From contig JAHBMJ010000174.1 of assembly GCA_018398765.1 (NCBI GenBank), positions 1 to 55,068 on the forward strand: DNA of 55,068 bases, written 5' to 3'. Positions 1-21,019 of this stretch are shown here, one piece after another (position 1 is the first letter of the stretch; each line of letters opens with the position of its first letter). The translations under genes and the position numbers were made by a program. The notes beneath the pieces were generated by a model. The model did no database searches. It worked only from the letters and a program-made list of their open reading frames with translations, and was not told where the DNA came from. Source of the DNA: Chromera velia (Eukaryota > Sar > Chromeraceae).

Positions 1-31
<31 letters not shown>

Positions 32-930
32 CGTTTCTGCCATCTCATTCCCCTCATTTCTGCCCCCCTGTCTCATTCCACACACGTCCTCCTCTCCCCT
101 TAATTCTCGCCTTTCCTCTCCTCTCCTCTCCTCTCCTCTCCTCCCGATCCATCCATCCATCGTGTGCAGATTTGCTTCCTTCCTTCCTTCCTTCCTGCTT
201 GTAATCCTCCTAGCTGTCCTTGTCTTCGCTTCCTTCTTCTTTCTCTCCTCTTCCTTGCAGAATGCTCCCTTCGATAGGGCTCTGGAGGAGGTCACGAAGT
301 CCTTCCAGGGCTGCCTGCTTGGACCTTTTCGGTTAGTTGAGTCCTCGAGCTTGCAAATGTGCCCTTTTCTTCACACGAAACGAAATAGGGGAGGGGAATT
401 GAAAAAGTCTGTCCGTCGTCTTTGTTAGCATTTCACTCCTACCTGTCCGCACAGTTCGCCTCCGTCCCCCTGTCTCATTCCACACACGTCCTCCTCTCCT
501 CTCCCCTTCTCGTCTTTCCTCTCCTCTGCTCCCGACCCGATCCATCCATCCATCTATGCAGACCCACAAGGGGGGGGAAATGAAAAAGTCTGTCCGTCGT
601 CTTTCTTAGCCTTTCCCTCCTACCTCTCCTCACAGTACGCCTCCGTCCCCCTGTCTCATTCCACACATGTCTTCCTCTCCTGTCCCTTTCTCGTCTTTCC
701 TCTCCTCTCCTCTCCTCCTGACCCGATCCATCCATCCATCCATCCATCCATCGTGTGCAGATTTGCTTCCTTCCTTTCTTCCCCTTCCTTCCTTCCTGCT
801 TGCAATCCTGCTAGCTGTCCTTGTCTTCACTTCCTTCTTCTTTCTCTCCTGTTCCTTGCAGGATGCTTCCTTCGATAAGGCTCTGGAGGAGGTCACAAAG
901 TCCTTCTAGGGCTGCCTGCGTGGACCTTTT
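1..930. repeat. Imperfect tandem duplication block with three copies of a CT-rich unit
   Basis: A segment containing CCCCTGTCTCATTCCACAC occurs three times, near 67, 468 and 648. A flanking segment with GAAAAAGTCTGTCCGTCGTC occurs near 400 and 580. The segments around 162-331 and 750-932 are also copies of each other and include a coding exon (261-331) and its decayed copy. The block starts with a (CT)n run (7-31) and contains TCCTC and ATCC microsatellites. It lies in introns of the unrecognised gene that ends at 3859. Copy boundaries were set by eye. Confidence 0.75.
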
Positions 931-1207
931 CGCTGGTCAGAAATTGATCGAGCAATTAATTGGACATCGATCCTGCAGATCGATACTTGGACGATCGAAC
1001 AAGACTTTTGCTGCGTTTTCAAGCAGAGACTGGTGGTCCTGTGGAGCTGCATCTCTCTCTTGCTTCCTCCTTTTCAGTGATTTTGTTCTCTGTGTCCCAT
1101 CCTGCTGTTCTCTCCCTGCTTTTTTGTTCCTTTCTATTAATAATTCCTTTCCTCTCTTGAGGTTCGTTTCTTTTTTTTTTTTGCCTGCAAAAACAATTTG
1201 CGTATGT

Positions 1208-1269
<62 letters not shown>

Positions 1270-3859
1270 TTGTGTGTGTGCAGTCTTCTGAGAAGATCCG
1301 GGGACATCGTGAGGCTTTGGGATGGGGTGCTGTTTGAGGTGCATAGAGGGGGGAGTCTGGTCCCCCAGACATGGAACGAGGCCGTGGAGGTGGCCAGAAC
1401 GAACCACTCCAACAGCCTCCACGTGACCGCCACCGCTGATGCCGAAGAAGCTGCAAACACCGAGCAGCAGCAGGAGGGACAGGGCGGGGGCGGGTCAGGG
1501 GGAGAACGCTGGCAGCCCCCAAAGGGCCCCCAAGGAGAAGGACGCCTTGCAACGCCAATTGGTGGAGGCTCTGAGGCTGTGTATAAGGTGTGTAAGAAGT
1601 TGGCTCTGGCAGCTTTGGCCGGGCATCCATTAATTGGGTGGAACCGGCGGAGACTCAGGTTCCTCATCCACTACGAGAGGAACATAAAGGAGCAGTGCCA
1701 CCTCTCCCCCCGCCGGGTGCGTGTGTGTGTCTGGCATGGCCTCTGTAAGCGTGAACGGGAGGGGGGTGGGCATCTGCTTTGGCGGGGGGGGAGGAGAGTG
1801 TTTCATTCCGTTCCAGTGGGGCCGGCGTGAAGTGGGAGAGAGACGACGATTCTGAGGAGGATGACGATGGATGGGGGGAAGGGGATTTTTGGCCTCTCTT
1901 CCCTGTGGGTCTTCGACAAAACCGGGAGTTCATCCTAGGATTCCTGGTGGGGGAAGGGGGGGCAAAAGTTATCGCGGGGAGGGCTGAATTCTCTCTGCAG
2001 GGGGAAGGTGCCGAGATCTCCCTCTTCCACCACAAGGTGGTCACATGCATGAGCGCGCTGATCTGCTTGTGGAGGAAGGAGAAGGAGGGGGATACTGATT
2101 CAGAGGAGATGGTGGCTGAAAAGGGTCGTCGGTTGGCTTCAAGGTCAAACGTCTTTCTCAGGAGATGGTTCGCCCTAGTGAGAGATGGTCCGTCGATATT
2201 CTTTCTTTCTTTCTTTCTGTATGTATTGTTTGTTCGTTCTTGCTGCAGCTAAGTCTCTGCTAGACAGTCTGCATGGGCATTTCTCCGGAGCAGAGCATCG
2301 CTGTACGCAGTGGAGGAACGAAAGCAATCAGAAATTCATTCATGGCCATAACACTGACACGCTTTCCCTAATTGACTTTTCCTCTTCCCCTATCCTCTTG
2401 CCTCTTTGCCCTTCTTCGTTCAGGCTTGCGCGTTGACGGGAACCAGGAGCCACGACTCTCTTCGTTTCTGCCGTGATTGTATGTTTTGTTTCTTTGTGTC
2501 TGTCTTTTCTTGTTTTTCCTTACCCGGCCCGTTACTGTTCTTCCTCTCCTTTCTTTCGTTCTATCTATCTTCCTTTACCCGCCGTTCTCTGTTTTGCACC
2601 CAGCAGCCGCAGGGCATGCATGCACTCCCCCCTCTAGCTCGACCGGCACTCTCTCCTATAGGTCCCGCCTGGAGATAGTGATTCTTTGTTTGCACACACC
2701 CGTGAGGAGCATGTATCGCAGTCTCTTCATGCCTGCATGTGCACACTTCTGTAAGCTCGGCATTGACATGGGATTGCATGCAGGTGGTGTCGCTTAGGGC
2801 CTTCGTCACCGTCTTTCTCCGGCTGACAACAGTAGACGATCTGTTGGAAGCCAGCGGGGGCCCATCAGAATGGACTTCGCGGCTTGTAGGAGACGCGGGA
2901 TCTCAAGAGGCGGGGGCCAGAGGGGTGTTCTTGTTTGTCTGTCTGTCTGGCCTTTCCTCTGCGCACGTGAAGAGTGAAGGGGTCGAAATCCGTTTTGGGG
3001 GAGGGAAGCAAGATTTTTTCATTCCCTATCAGTGGGGGATAAAATGGGAAAAGGATGACGACGAGGAGGAAGATGAAGATGGGTGGGGGGGGGAAGATTT
3101 CTGGCCTCTGTTTCCGTGTGGTTTGAGAGACAGAGAAGGGGGTGCTGGTGGTTTCTCAGGTCCTTCCGCTACGCGTGGAGGGACCTCCCCAGTGCCTTCG
3201 CTTTCTGGCACAGGGGGGGCGCATGCAGGTGCTGCTTGCAGGGGAGTGCCGTCTCCCGACATGGGTCCCACCGGTTCCTCTCACTCTCCATCTCCTGCTG
3301 AGGTACGTACGTTTGGGTGCGTGGCTGACAGTCTTCATATCTGTTTCCCTCAGCTCTGTAACGGTCATCGCGGAAAGGAAATTTATTGATAGATCGACGG
3401 TTTGCCTCCCTGTTTGTCTCTCTCTCTCTCTGCCTCCCTCCCTCCCTCTTTCTCCTTCTCCCCTTCTACTTCTTTCTTTTGTTTCTCTCTGATTATGTAC
3501 TTTTTCGAGCCTTGCAGAAAAGATTGAGTGGACGTTTGGGACTCATTGAAGATGAAAAAGAAAAAAAGAATGTGAACCTAGAATGTGAACCAGAATAAGT
3601 AAAGCATATGGTCCTCCTGCAGACCTCTGACGCGGTGACGATCCAGAGCGAAGCCTGGAAGATGTCGACTGGCCGATACGGATTCAGAGTTTGGAGAGAG
3701 ACAAAAGTCGGCAACAAGAAGAAGCAGGAGACCTTGGAGAGATGGCCAGTGTGGATTCCGAAGGAGGAGTCCTACACAGAGGAGGGATTCGAGGATCCAC
3801 AACAGGCAAACATGAAGGGAAAGGAGGCGGCGGGAAGGTGGATGGGAGGGTTGAAGTGA
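261..3859 (+). CDS. 3' portion of an unrecognised multi-exon gene (5' end outside the window)
   Basis: I do not recognise the protein. Supported exons are 261-331 (acceptor TTGCAG, encodes PFDRALEEVTKSFQGC, donor GTTAGT), 1284-1716 (acceptor after a TG tract; the split Arg codon joins exactly to the previous exon; encodes SGDIVRLWDGVLFEVHR) and a terminal exon 3623-3859 (acceptor CTGCAG; ends AAGRWMGGLK-stop). Between them, coding-like stretches near 1771-2160, 2425-2475 and from acceptor 2783 to about 3300 read as protein, but exon edges are unsure. A module with FIP-F/Y-QWG, KWE, an acidic run, DGWG and FWPLFP occurs twice (1783-1915 and 2991-3131). The first copy changes frame after QWG. 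In 1440-1630 a second frame (KEKDALQRQLVEALRL) is also open, so a homopolymer indel there is possible. Direction, 3' end and the two-exon join are fairly safe. Function is unknown. Confidence 0.55.
862..932 (+). pseudogene. Decayed copy of exon 261-331
   Basis: This 71-nt segment differs from exon 261-331 at 6 positions by eye and keeps the upstream TTCCTTGCAG acceptor. One substitution turns the CAG codon of the intact copy (TTC CAG GGC) into TAG. The bases after CTTTTCG are CTGGTC instead of GTTAGT, so the donor is lost. The intact exon joins in phase to the exon at 1284, so this copy lies inside that intron and is probably skipped. Confidence 0.75.
1783..3131 (+). repeat. Duplicated coding module (FIPxQWG-KWE-acidic-FWPLFP)
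   Basis: Copy A (1783-1915) and copy B (2991-3131) encode the same arrangement: an FGGG run, FIPFQWG or FIPYQWG, KWERDDD or KWEKDDD, an acidic stretch, DGWG and then DFWPLFP followed by a GLR. Copy B is open in one frame throughout. In copy A, four extra bases between CAGTGGGG and GTGAAGTGG change the frame. After GLR the two diverge. This looks like an internal gene duplication with divergence. The frameshift in A may be real, an unrecognised short intron, or an assembly error near the G-run. Confidence 0.65.
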
Positions 3860-5676
3860 AAGAAAAGGTTTTTTTGAATCGATAGAGCCTCCTTCGATCG
3901 TTTCTTCTTCCTCTCTTGCAAGAGTAGAAGAAAGGATCATCCGATTCGAGGTTATACGTATGCAAAAAGACAGAGAGAGATTCGAAGGCACGAAGTGCTA
4001 GCTGGCTGGATGAAAGAACATCGTTTGTTTTCTTTCTTTCGGGGCGACTTGCAGGTTTGCATGCACTCCTTGAGGTGTCGAGTGTGAAGGGGTGCTCCTC
4101 CTAAACAGAAAGACAGAGACACAATGTTATTGAGCCCCTATATTCTGCGATGAGGGAGGAATAAACAGAAAGGGCGCAATGCAACTGTGTTGCATTGAAG
4201 GAAAGGCGAAAAAGGGGGGGCAATGAATTCAAATGGGAAGGTCTTTCTATTACGTTGTTGTTGTCCCTCTCCCTCAGTCCTTTGCGTCTGCATGCGTGAT
4301 CGCTTGTATGTACTTGCATAAGGAAAGTGTCTAGGAAGTTGTCTTTTGCTGTTGCTGTTAATTTGCATCTTGTCCCACCCGGACCAGCTGGGGGGTGGAG
4401 GTTTAGTTGTGAGCCAGGCCCGGTGAACGCAGACTTGTATGCGGGTATGTGAATCCACGGGATCGGGGGGCACGACCGACGCACTACCAACCCGGAGAGG
4501 CATGCTGCGCAGATCTGCGCAGTAAAGTTCCATGCAGGGCGGGGCGAGCCGGACAAGGGATCCATGCGCGGGGCTCTGACGCACACATTTCTGGGCCTGG
4601 AAGTATGGAGCGGCACAGGAATGCATACATGCACGGATCTGGCCGCGTGACGTGCACGTGGCACGGATGGCAGTACTGCAAGCAAGCAGGCTGATCATTC
4701 ATGACCACATGCAGGAGGGTGTATCACGAAAAATTCATGTAGGAATTTCAATGACCGTATTCACAGAGATCAAACCAGACAGTTGTACTGAGTGATAGGA
4801 TTCTGTGGGACTGATATACCTTTATATGTTCTAAGTGAAAAGCTTCTGTCTGTCTCTCTGCCTATTTCTACGGGTTGTCTAGGAATAGAGCAGTCGTGTT
4901 TGAGCTAGGGTTTTAGAGTCAGTGAGAGTTTATCTTCATAGCTTCAGAAAGATATATGTAGTAGATAGTGTAGTAGATAGTGGGAAGTATTATTGAATTC
5001 CCATGATTCATAGTTCAATCAGTATATATATATAGCCTGTAGGCTGCAAGTCGCCCACCTAGGGGCAGCAAGTCCATGTATCAGGGGCATGCGAGGCCAT
5101 CCAGGCAAAGGAGGAAAGATGGGTGGATTCAGCAGTGCACTTATTGTTAGAGACGACTAAACCGTAAAACACTGCTAATCTAGCTAATGGTATATCAGTG
5201 ATCACGATCGAATCTAGGATCAAATAGAACTTAGCGGGGTACGATGTAGTGAGGTGTGTTACACTGTTGCATATAGATGGATGGAAGGTAAAAAAAAAAG
5301 AAATGGGTGTGTTGATTAATACACTGGCAAATCTAATGTATCATCATTATGATCATCATACGCTATCGCCATTGGCCTATAAATAGGTGTCCAGTGTTTG
5401 GCGGCAACACACGAGGCAGTTTGGTTCTTTATAACAGCAGTTCACTTTGATTTATACTTAATTCAAACCAGGATACTTCTTTTTAAACTCTTCTACTTCC
5501 GGAGCAGTATGCTAGGCAGCATGCTTACGCATGAATGATGCCGATTCATGGGAGCAGTACAAGAAAAAAAAAACTTTGAAAGTTTCAAATGATTGATTAA
5601 ATTGTGATTGAGGTTTTTGTTATTTTTGATTTTAATATAACATTATATAAAAACTCAATAGGAACTTGTATAATAC
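3860..5676. other. Gene-free stretch; base composition turns AT-rich near 4720
   Basis: I see no gene here. 3860-4720 is mixed-composition DNA with several TGCATGC-type motifs and long but unconvincing minus-strand open frames. From about 4720 the DNA becomes AT-rich with runs of GATC, ATCAT and TATA. A TATA-like CCTATAAATAGG lies near 5378, but no coding exon follows it. 5330-5420 weakly resembles 42240-42320; both lie about 300 bp upstream of a CCCTGCAGGTA motif. Confidence 0.6.
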
Positions 5677-6300
5677 TATATACCCTGCAGGTAACTAGGA
5701 TTTTGTGGGATTTTAGCCCAGGATTTAAGCGGATTTTACGGGATTTTGGCCAAGATTTTAGCGGATTTAGGCGCGGATTTTGCCCAGGATTCTGCCAGAC
5801 TATTTCTCCAAGATTTTAGAATCTAAAATCCTGGCTCTAGGGATTATAAAGACTAAAATCCTGGATCCTAGGATTTTAGAAATGAATGCCATGATTTTAC
5901 AGGATTTTACGGGATTATACGGGATTATACGGGATTTTAACATAAACAAAAACAATGAAATAAAAGTTGATCACAATCGATGCCGGTTATCCCTTCTGTA
6001 CAGCCTTGAAGTATGTCATTCATCTTTGAATTTAATTTTATTCATTTCTTTAAAATCTCGTATAATCCCGTAAAATCCCGTATAATCCCGTAAAATCCTA
6101 GGAAGAGGCTAGGATTTTAGCTTTCTTCCAGGATTTTAGATTCTAAAATCCTAGGTGTAGGGATTATATTTTTAACGTTAAGAGTCCGGCAGAATCCTGG
6201 GCAAAATCCGCTAAAATCCTGGCCAAATTTAATCCCGTAAAATCCGCTAAAATCCTGGGCTAAAATCCTGCAAAATCCTGGCTATCTGCAGGGTATATAT
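5677..6300. mobile_element. Fold-back / MITE-like element made of GGATTTTA units
   Basis: The element begins TATATACCCTGCAG and ends with its reverse complement CTGCAGGGTATATA. Both arms, about 250 bp each, are inverted copies and share in the same order GGATTTTAGCCCAGGATTT, AGCGGATTTTACGGGATT, TTTGGCCAAGATTTTAGCGG (A to G in one copy) and TGCCCAGGATTCTGCC. A non-repetitive loop of about 115 bp lies at 5941-6058. I counted about 20 GGATTTT/AAAATCC cores by eye. The ends TATATA...TATATA fit a TA-type target as in Tc1/mariner-derived MITEs, but the class is inference. There is no coding capacity. A related end lies near 42561-42665. Confidence 0.8.
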
Positions 6301-7376
6301 GGTTTTATTGTATAGCATATTTCTTCCGATTTCTTCATATACTCTTAATAATTTTGCATTAGATAATTTTTGATAATTAAGAGAGGCTACTTCATAGAGA
6401 GCTTTTGCAAAGTATAAAAAAATTATGTTGGACAACGGAGTGAATGAATGAATGAATGAATGAAAGGTTCGCTTTATTTGTGTGAATCAGTGTGATCTCA
6501 AAGCTGTGCTCCTAACACTGGCTAGCAGCCGATGTTCATGCCAGAAATTGTCAATCACAATACATAAATATACACTTTCAAACAACTTAAAATAGTAATG
6601 CAGATCCTACATAGTACATTCCTTCGTTCACCGCAAAGCAAGTGTAGATGTCGTTTGAGTGTTATAAAGAATGAACCCCTCAATCGATATACATGCCTAG
6701 ATACATGCACTCTCGTATACGCTGACACATCTAGCCTGAGATACATCCGACCTTGATCCTGCACGAGAGCTCGTAAGCTCTGCCCATGAGTCTGCTCCTG
6801 CATGCAATTCGAATCACTTACTGGAACGACGATAGGCATCTGGCTGCCTGAAGAATCTCTCTTCCCTCGTGTTCCGCTGCATGTCAGGCACTCCAGGGCT
6901 GTCCAGCCAGTGAACGGGCAATAGGTGATGAAAGAAATAGGAGACAGACAGAAGACAAGAACGAGGCGAGGGGAGACAGGGCAGGGCAGAGACAGAAAAA
7001 AGAGCCTCTGTGTATCCTTTCTTTCGTAACGAAAACAAAGGAGAACTTCCGCCAGTCGGCAGCAGCCCCTTTGCCTAATTCCCTTCGCTGATTGAATGTA
7101 TCAAGTGACGAAAGAATGACTCGCTGGATGATGAATCCATCCATCTATCCATCCATCCATCCATCCATTCGCGAGTCAATTTGCTTGCCTAAGGCGAACT
7201 GAATCCTGAAAAGAGAAGAACGTCCTCGTCGATGGGTACGACTTTCGGGCACGCTTTCTCTTCTTTTCTCTTCTCTTTTCTTTATTGACCCATAATGCAA
7301 CGGGAAGCCGAACAAAGAATAAAAAAAAAAGTCTGTTCCAACACTTTTAGCACGTAGACTTTATATTGTGTGTGTN

Positions 7377-7445
<69 letters not shown>

Positions 7446-7960
7446 AGAAAAGAACGCAGTGGAGCGACGCTTGTGTCCTTATCAACCCAACGCAAGATGG
7501 ACTTGAGACTGTGCAGACCGAGTGGATGAAGAATGAATCCAAGTTGATTCTCTCCAGCACAGCACAGCAAAGCAGTCCTTCCTTCCTTCCTTCCTTTCTT
7601 CTTTCTCTTCTTGTCTCCCCATCCTTCTCTGTTTCCGTTTCCAGGAAGTTTTTTGCTGAAGGGTATCGAGAGATTCATTCTGCACAAGAAAACGAACATG
7701 CTGAACGACGCATGAAGAAGTGCGAAGAGATAGAAGGAATGGCGCTTGTTCCCACATCGACAAAACAACAAAGGGAATGAAGAGAATTGATCATGACGAC
7801 GTGAGATTTCTTTCCCCATCCATTTGAATTCCCCCCTCTGTTTGTCGTCTGCTGCACTTCTGCATCTTCGCTTTTTCACTTCCATTCTCCCACTTCCAGA
7901 TCTTCCTCAGACAAACTCGAGACAGGACTGCAACTCCACACCGAGACGAGTCCTCTCATG
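6301..7960. other. Gene-free stretch with simple repeats
   Basis: Nothing gene-like is supported here. It holds an (AATG)n run near 6442-6464, an (ATCC)n run near 7137-7168, and an interrupted TG / AC / AG microsatellite at 7367-7445. Open frames such as those around 7360-7885 read through the microsatellites and look like low-complexity translations. Confidence 0.6.
7367..7445. repeat. Microsatellite cluster (TG)n-N-(AC)n-(AG)n
   Basis: A short GTGTGTGT run ends at a single N (7376) and is followed at once by (AC)n to about 7419 and (AG)n to about 7444. A TG run flipping to AC exactly at the N suggests a collapsed or mis-joined assembly point rather than natural sequence. Confidence 0.8.
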
Positions 7961-7965
7961 CACGT

Positions 7966-8121
7966 TCTCATGATCATTCACCTCGTCTCCGTCTCCTTCT
8001 TCGTTCCCGTCTCTACTCAATGCCTTTCAATGAGTGTGTTCCCGTCTGTCCAGGTTCACCTTCTCACACCTTCTCATGATCATTCACCCCGTCTCCGTCT
8101 CCTCCTTCGTTCCCGTCTCTA
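7966..8121. repeat. Spaced direct duplication (about 50 bp) at the 3' end of the AEC gene
   Basis: 7966-8015 and 8072-8121 share TTCTCATGATCATTCACC followed by a CGTCTCCGTCTCC tract and a shared TTCGTTCCCGTCTCT end, with about two mismatches. The 56-bp spacer starts ACTCAATGCCTTTCAATGAGT, itself a short imperfect inverted repeat. The right copy overlaps the proposed stop codon of the transporter gene on the minus strand. Confidence 0.8.
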
Positions 8122-10260
8122 GAAGTGCCAACCACACTCTTCTGCCACTGCTCTCTCTCTTTCAGACTGGCTGCAAAAGGAGAAAACGGGAGAGGGAGAG
8201 GATTCTTGACCCCCTCTCCCTCCCCCCCCTCCTGCCTCCCCCTCTCCCATCCAACCAACCGACGATGCAGTTCCCAAACTGTCCTCCTTCTCTTTCTCTT
8301 TCTCTTGCTCCCCCTTCTTCTGAGACACCGATGTGCTTCCAACGGGAACAAGAGCAGCAGCAGCGGCAGCAGTCCTCAACGGACCCCGCACCCTCCCGAA
8401 AAGGTCGGGGTTACACACACAGGGACAGTCACAATGATCAGGGGAACTCCGTGCGAACGTCCCCGCACTCTTCACAAGAAGACCTACAGACTCGACAGTC
8501 CCGTCTCTCTCCCTTTCCCTTTCCCTCACAGAAAGAGGAATACCTTCTTTCTCCTGTCCATGACCTGCTTGACTCAATACACCCACTTCTTTGTCTGCTG
8601 CTGTTGCTGTTGGGTGAAGAGAGCTCGACTGGCTGACAGCGAGAACGTCTGCCGCAGCGTGGGGGGGAGTCGGGATGGCATCTCCGAGTCTGAAGAGCGC
8701 CAGTGGGGGTGCGGTGCAGGACTTACAGGGGACACGGAGGGGCAACTGACGAGAGAGAAGTCCGTCAATCCTCTCTGCCCCTCCCGGAACCGGGCTGGAG
8801 CAGTTGCATGCCATTGGAAGGAGGGTTTGTGAAGCTGCGTGAGCGTTGTTGCGTGAGGCCGGGGCAGGCCAAGGGAAAACAAATCGGTTCTCGTCGGTTG
8901 TGAGTCGAGACAGAGAGCCCAGAAGAGCGATGCCGATCACCAGAAGGACCAGCCCGACAGGTGCTGCCACCTCTGGGCGTGTCAGTGTGTTTTTGCCTGT
9001 ACTCACTAGAGCTTGCATCAAGATGGATAGGGGGAAGGACAGGGAGACAACAGCGAGGGCAGCTTCCTGATTGAACAGTCGTCCTCCTCTCACCCTCCCT
9101 CTGTGTCCAGAGTGTGGAAGAACAGAAGGAACGTCGAGGGACTCCCCTCCCTCCCTCTCCTCTTCTTCCTCCGCACCCCCCCCTCTCACTGAATGACCCC
9201 CACCCCCCATCTGCTCTGCCTGATTTGCTACTTGGCAGATCTGCGCATACGGCCAAAAGGATGCAGCGGAATTGAAGAACAAACCCAAAGCCAGCTGCAG
9301 GGAGTCTCCCCCCCCTTTCCCCTTCTCCTCCCCCTCCCCGTCTCCAAGTTGGAACACCCTCACCATCAGCAGATTCACTATCGCAATCAGAAGAAAGCAC
9401 AGTCCCACGCGCATCACGAGCGTACACAGGATCAGCACAGCGTCTCGACGGAACCCTCCCAACTTCATCCCGATGAACAGCAACGTCACGGGCGTGGTGG
9501 CCCTACCGATCAACCTCAGAGCCCGACCGATAAACCCGAAGTGATCTACCTCCAGACTCACGAAACTCAATGCCAACCCGAGAAGGAAGGCGAACGTGAT
9601 GGGCTCAAGCAAAGCCTGCGTCAGAGCCCTCAAAGGACCCAAACTCCCCCCACCTGCAGACAAGAATATTTATGAAGACGATGAAAAATATTCTTGTTTG
9701 CATGTGAATTTTGTTGTTTGTAACCAAGGCTCCAGGCAATGCTCGAACCCACCGTTTCTCCTCCTGAGCCCCGATCCTCTTTTCCGCATTTCTCTGGACA
9801 TTCTCATGAAGGCCAACAGTTTGGCACCGAAAATTCCGTAAATTTTGTTGCCGAAGTCTGCGAACGCCATCTCAGCGAACATCAGGTCGCCTGTCTGTTG
9901 CCGGATGAATGGGTAGGAAGAGAGCCCGGGGGAGAAGGAGCACAGAACCATAGCAACAGACAGACAGTCGTCTCTCAGTCTGTCGGGCAAAGTGAATCTG
10001 AGAACGAGGCAGGACAGCGGTAACATAAACAGAGCAGCAGCTGCGAAGCCGACTGCCGGGAACACCAAAAGCTCCAAAGAGACATGCAGATCGAAAAGTG
10101 AGACAAAAATCGTGGCAGGAAGAAGAACCGAGAGAACGAGGTCTTTCACGGCTGGGGTGATTTTGGTTTTGCCCGTCTCCAATTTGAAACGCGCAGCAAA
10201 TCCCACGAAGACCAGAAAAAACAGCGCAAGCACCTGACTGTACGGCTCGGGCACCCACAT
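8119..10260 (-). CDS. Auxin-efflux-carrier-family (AEC, Mem_trans) transporter
   Basis: This is a polytopic membrane carrier of the AEC family (PIN/PILS relatives and bacterial malonate/malate-type permeases). The substrate cannot be told from sequence. Exon 1 is 10260-9753 from an ATG (MWVPEPYSQVL). The intron is 9752-9654 (donor GTGGGT, acceptor CTGCAG). Exon 2 starts at 9653, and the split Gly codon makes the frames join. About ten hydrophobic segments fit the family: five in exon 1 and five in exon 2, with LEPITFAFLLGLALSF, TTPVTLLFIGMKLGG, FFNSAASFWPYAQICQVANQ and FPLSILMQALV. The FNSA...QVANQ region resembles the conserved C-terminal half of AEC proteins. After the last segment (GLVLLVIGIALLG) an open frame of about 240 low-complexity residues runs to 8119, which is long for the family. 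The tail and an acidic loop near 9090-9230 may contain further introns. If exon 2 is unspliced the protein has 680 aa. An (AT)n run lies just upstream of the ATG. Confidence 0.8.
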
Positions 10261-10885
10261 TCTTCTTCAATATATATATATATTTCTCCCAATTAACTGG
10301 AGTCTCTCTGCATGAGGACACAGCCCTCCTCAACAATCAGCTCGAAAAAAGTCTGTGAACATGCGTGAAACGTGAGGACCGCAGTCAAGCGTCCAAAATC
10401 CGTCAGTGGATCTGTCAGAGACCACGACAGTATTTCAAACAATGAAATGAGAAGACTCAGCCAGGAATGGGTCAGCAAGTCGACGCAGACTCTCAGAGTA
10501 AGCTCATGATGCATTGGCGTAGACGGCAATTAATTTTTCCGACTGGCCTGGCAGTCGCGAAGTCTTTTGGACTGCAGTCGCCTCAAGTCTTTGCCTAGCT
10601 TGCATGGAGCCGGCTGGGGACGCACTTTTTTGCATGAAAGCAATAATGGAGCCGGCCGCGGGCATGATCGAAGAGCTTGCTACTACCATGCATTTCCTTC
10701 CGACAGCTAGCATCTGACAGAATATGCAGCTGTCCTTCATCCAGCCGTCCGAGTCGTTCATTCCGACTGTTCCATGTGTCCACCCACTAATCTACCCTGA
10801 TGTCTGAGAGTCATGCAATGAAACTGGATCTGCTGACCGTTTGACCGCCCTGAGGAAGGAGCAAATAGACGGAAGCTGTCAGGTG
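10261..10885. other. Divergent intergenic region between the AEC and kinesin genes
   Basis: About 625 bp separate the AEC start (minus) from the kinesin ATG (plus), so both 5' regions and probably both promoters lie here. An (AT)n run sits at about 10270-10284. GGAGCCGGC occurs twice near 10610 and 10650. I see no clear TATA or initiator pair for the kinesin side. Confidence 0.5.

Positions 10886-21019
<10,134 letters not shown>

Noticed and set aside
4101..4698. Two overlapping minus-strand open frames of 186-194 codons
   Set aside because: No family features, no splice context and no composition bias; two frames open over the same DNA suggest chance.
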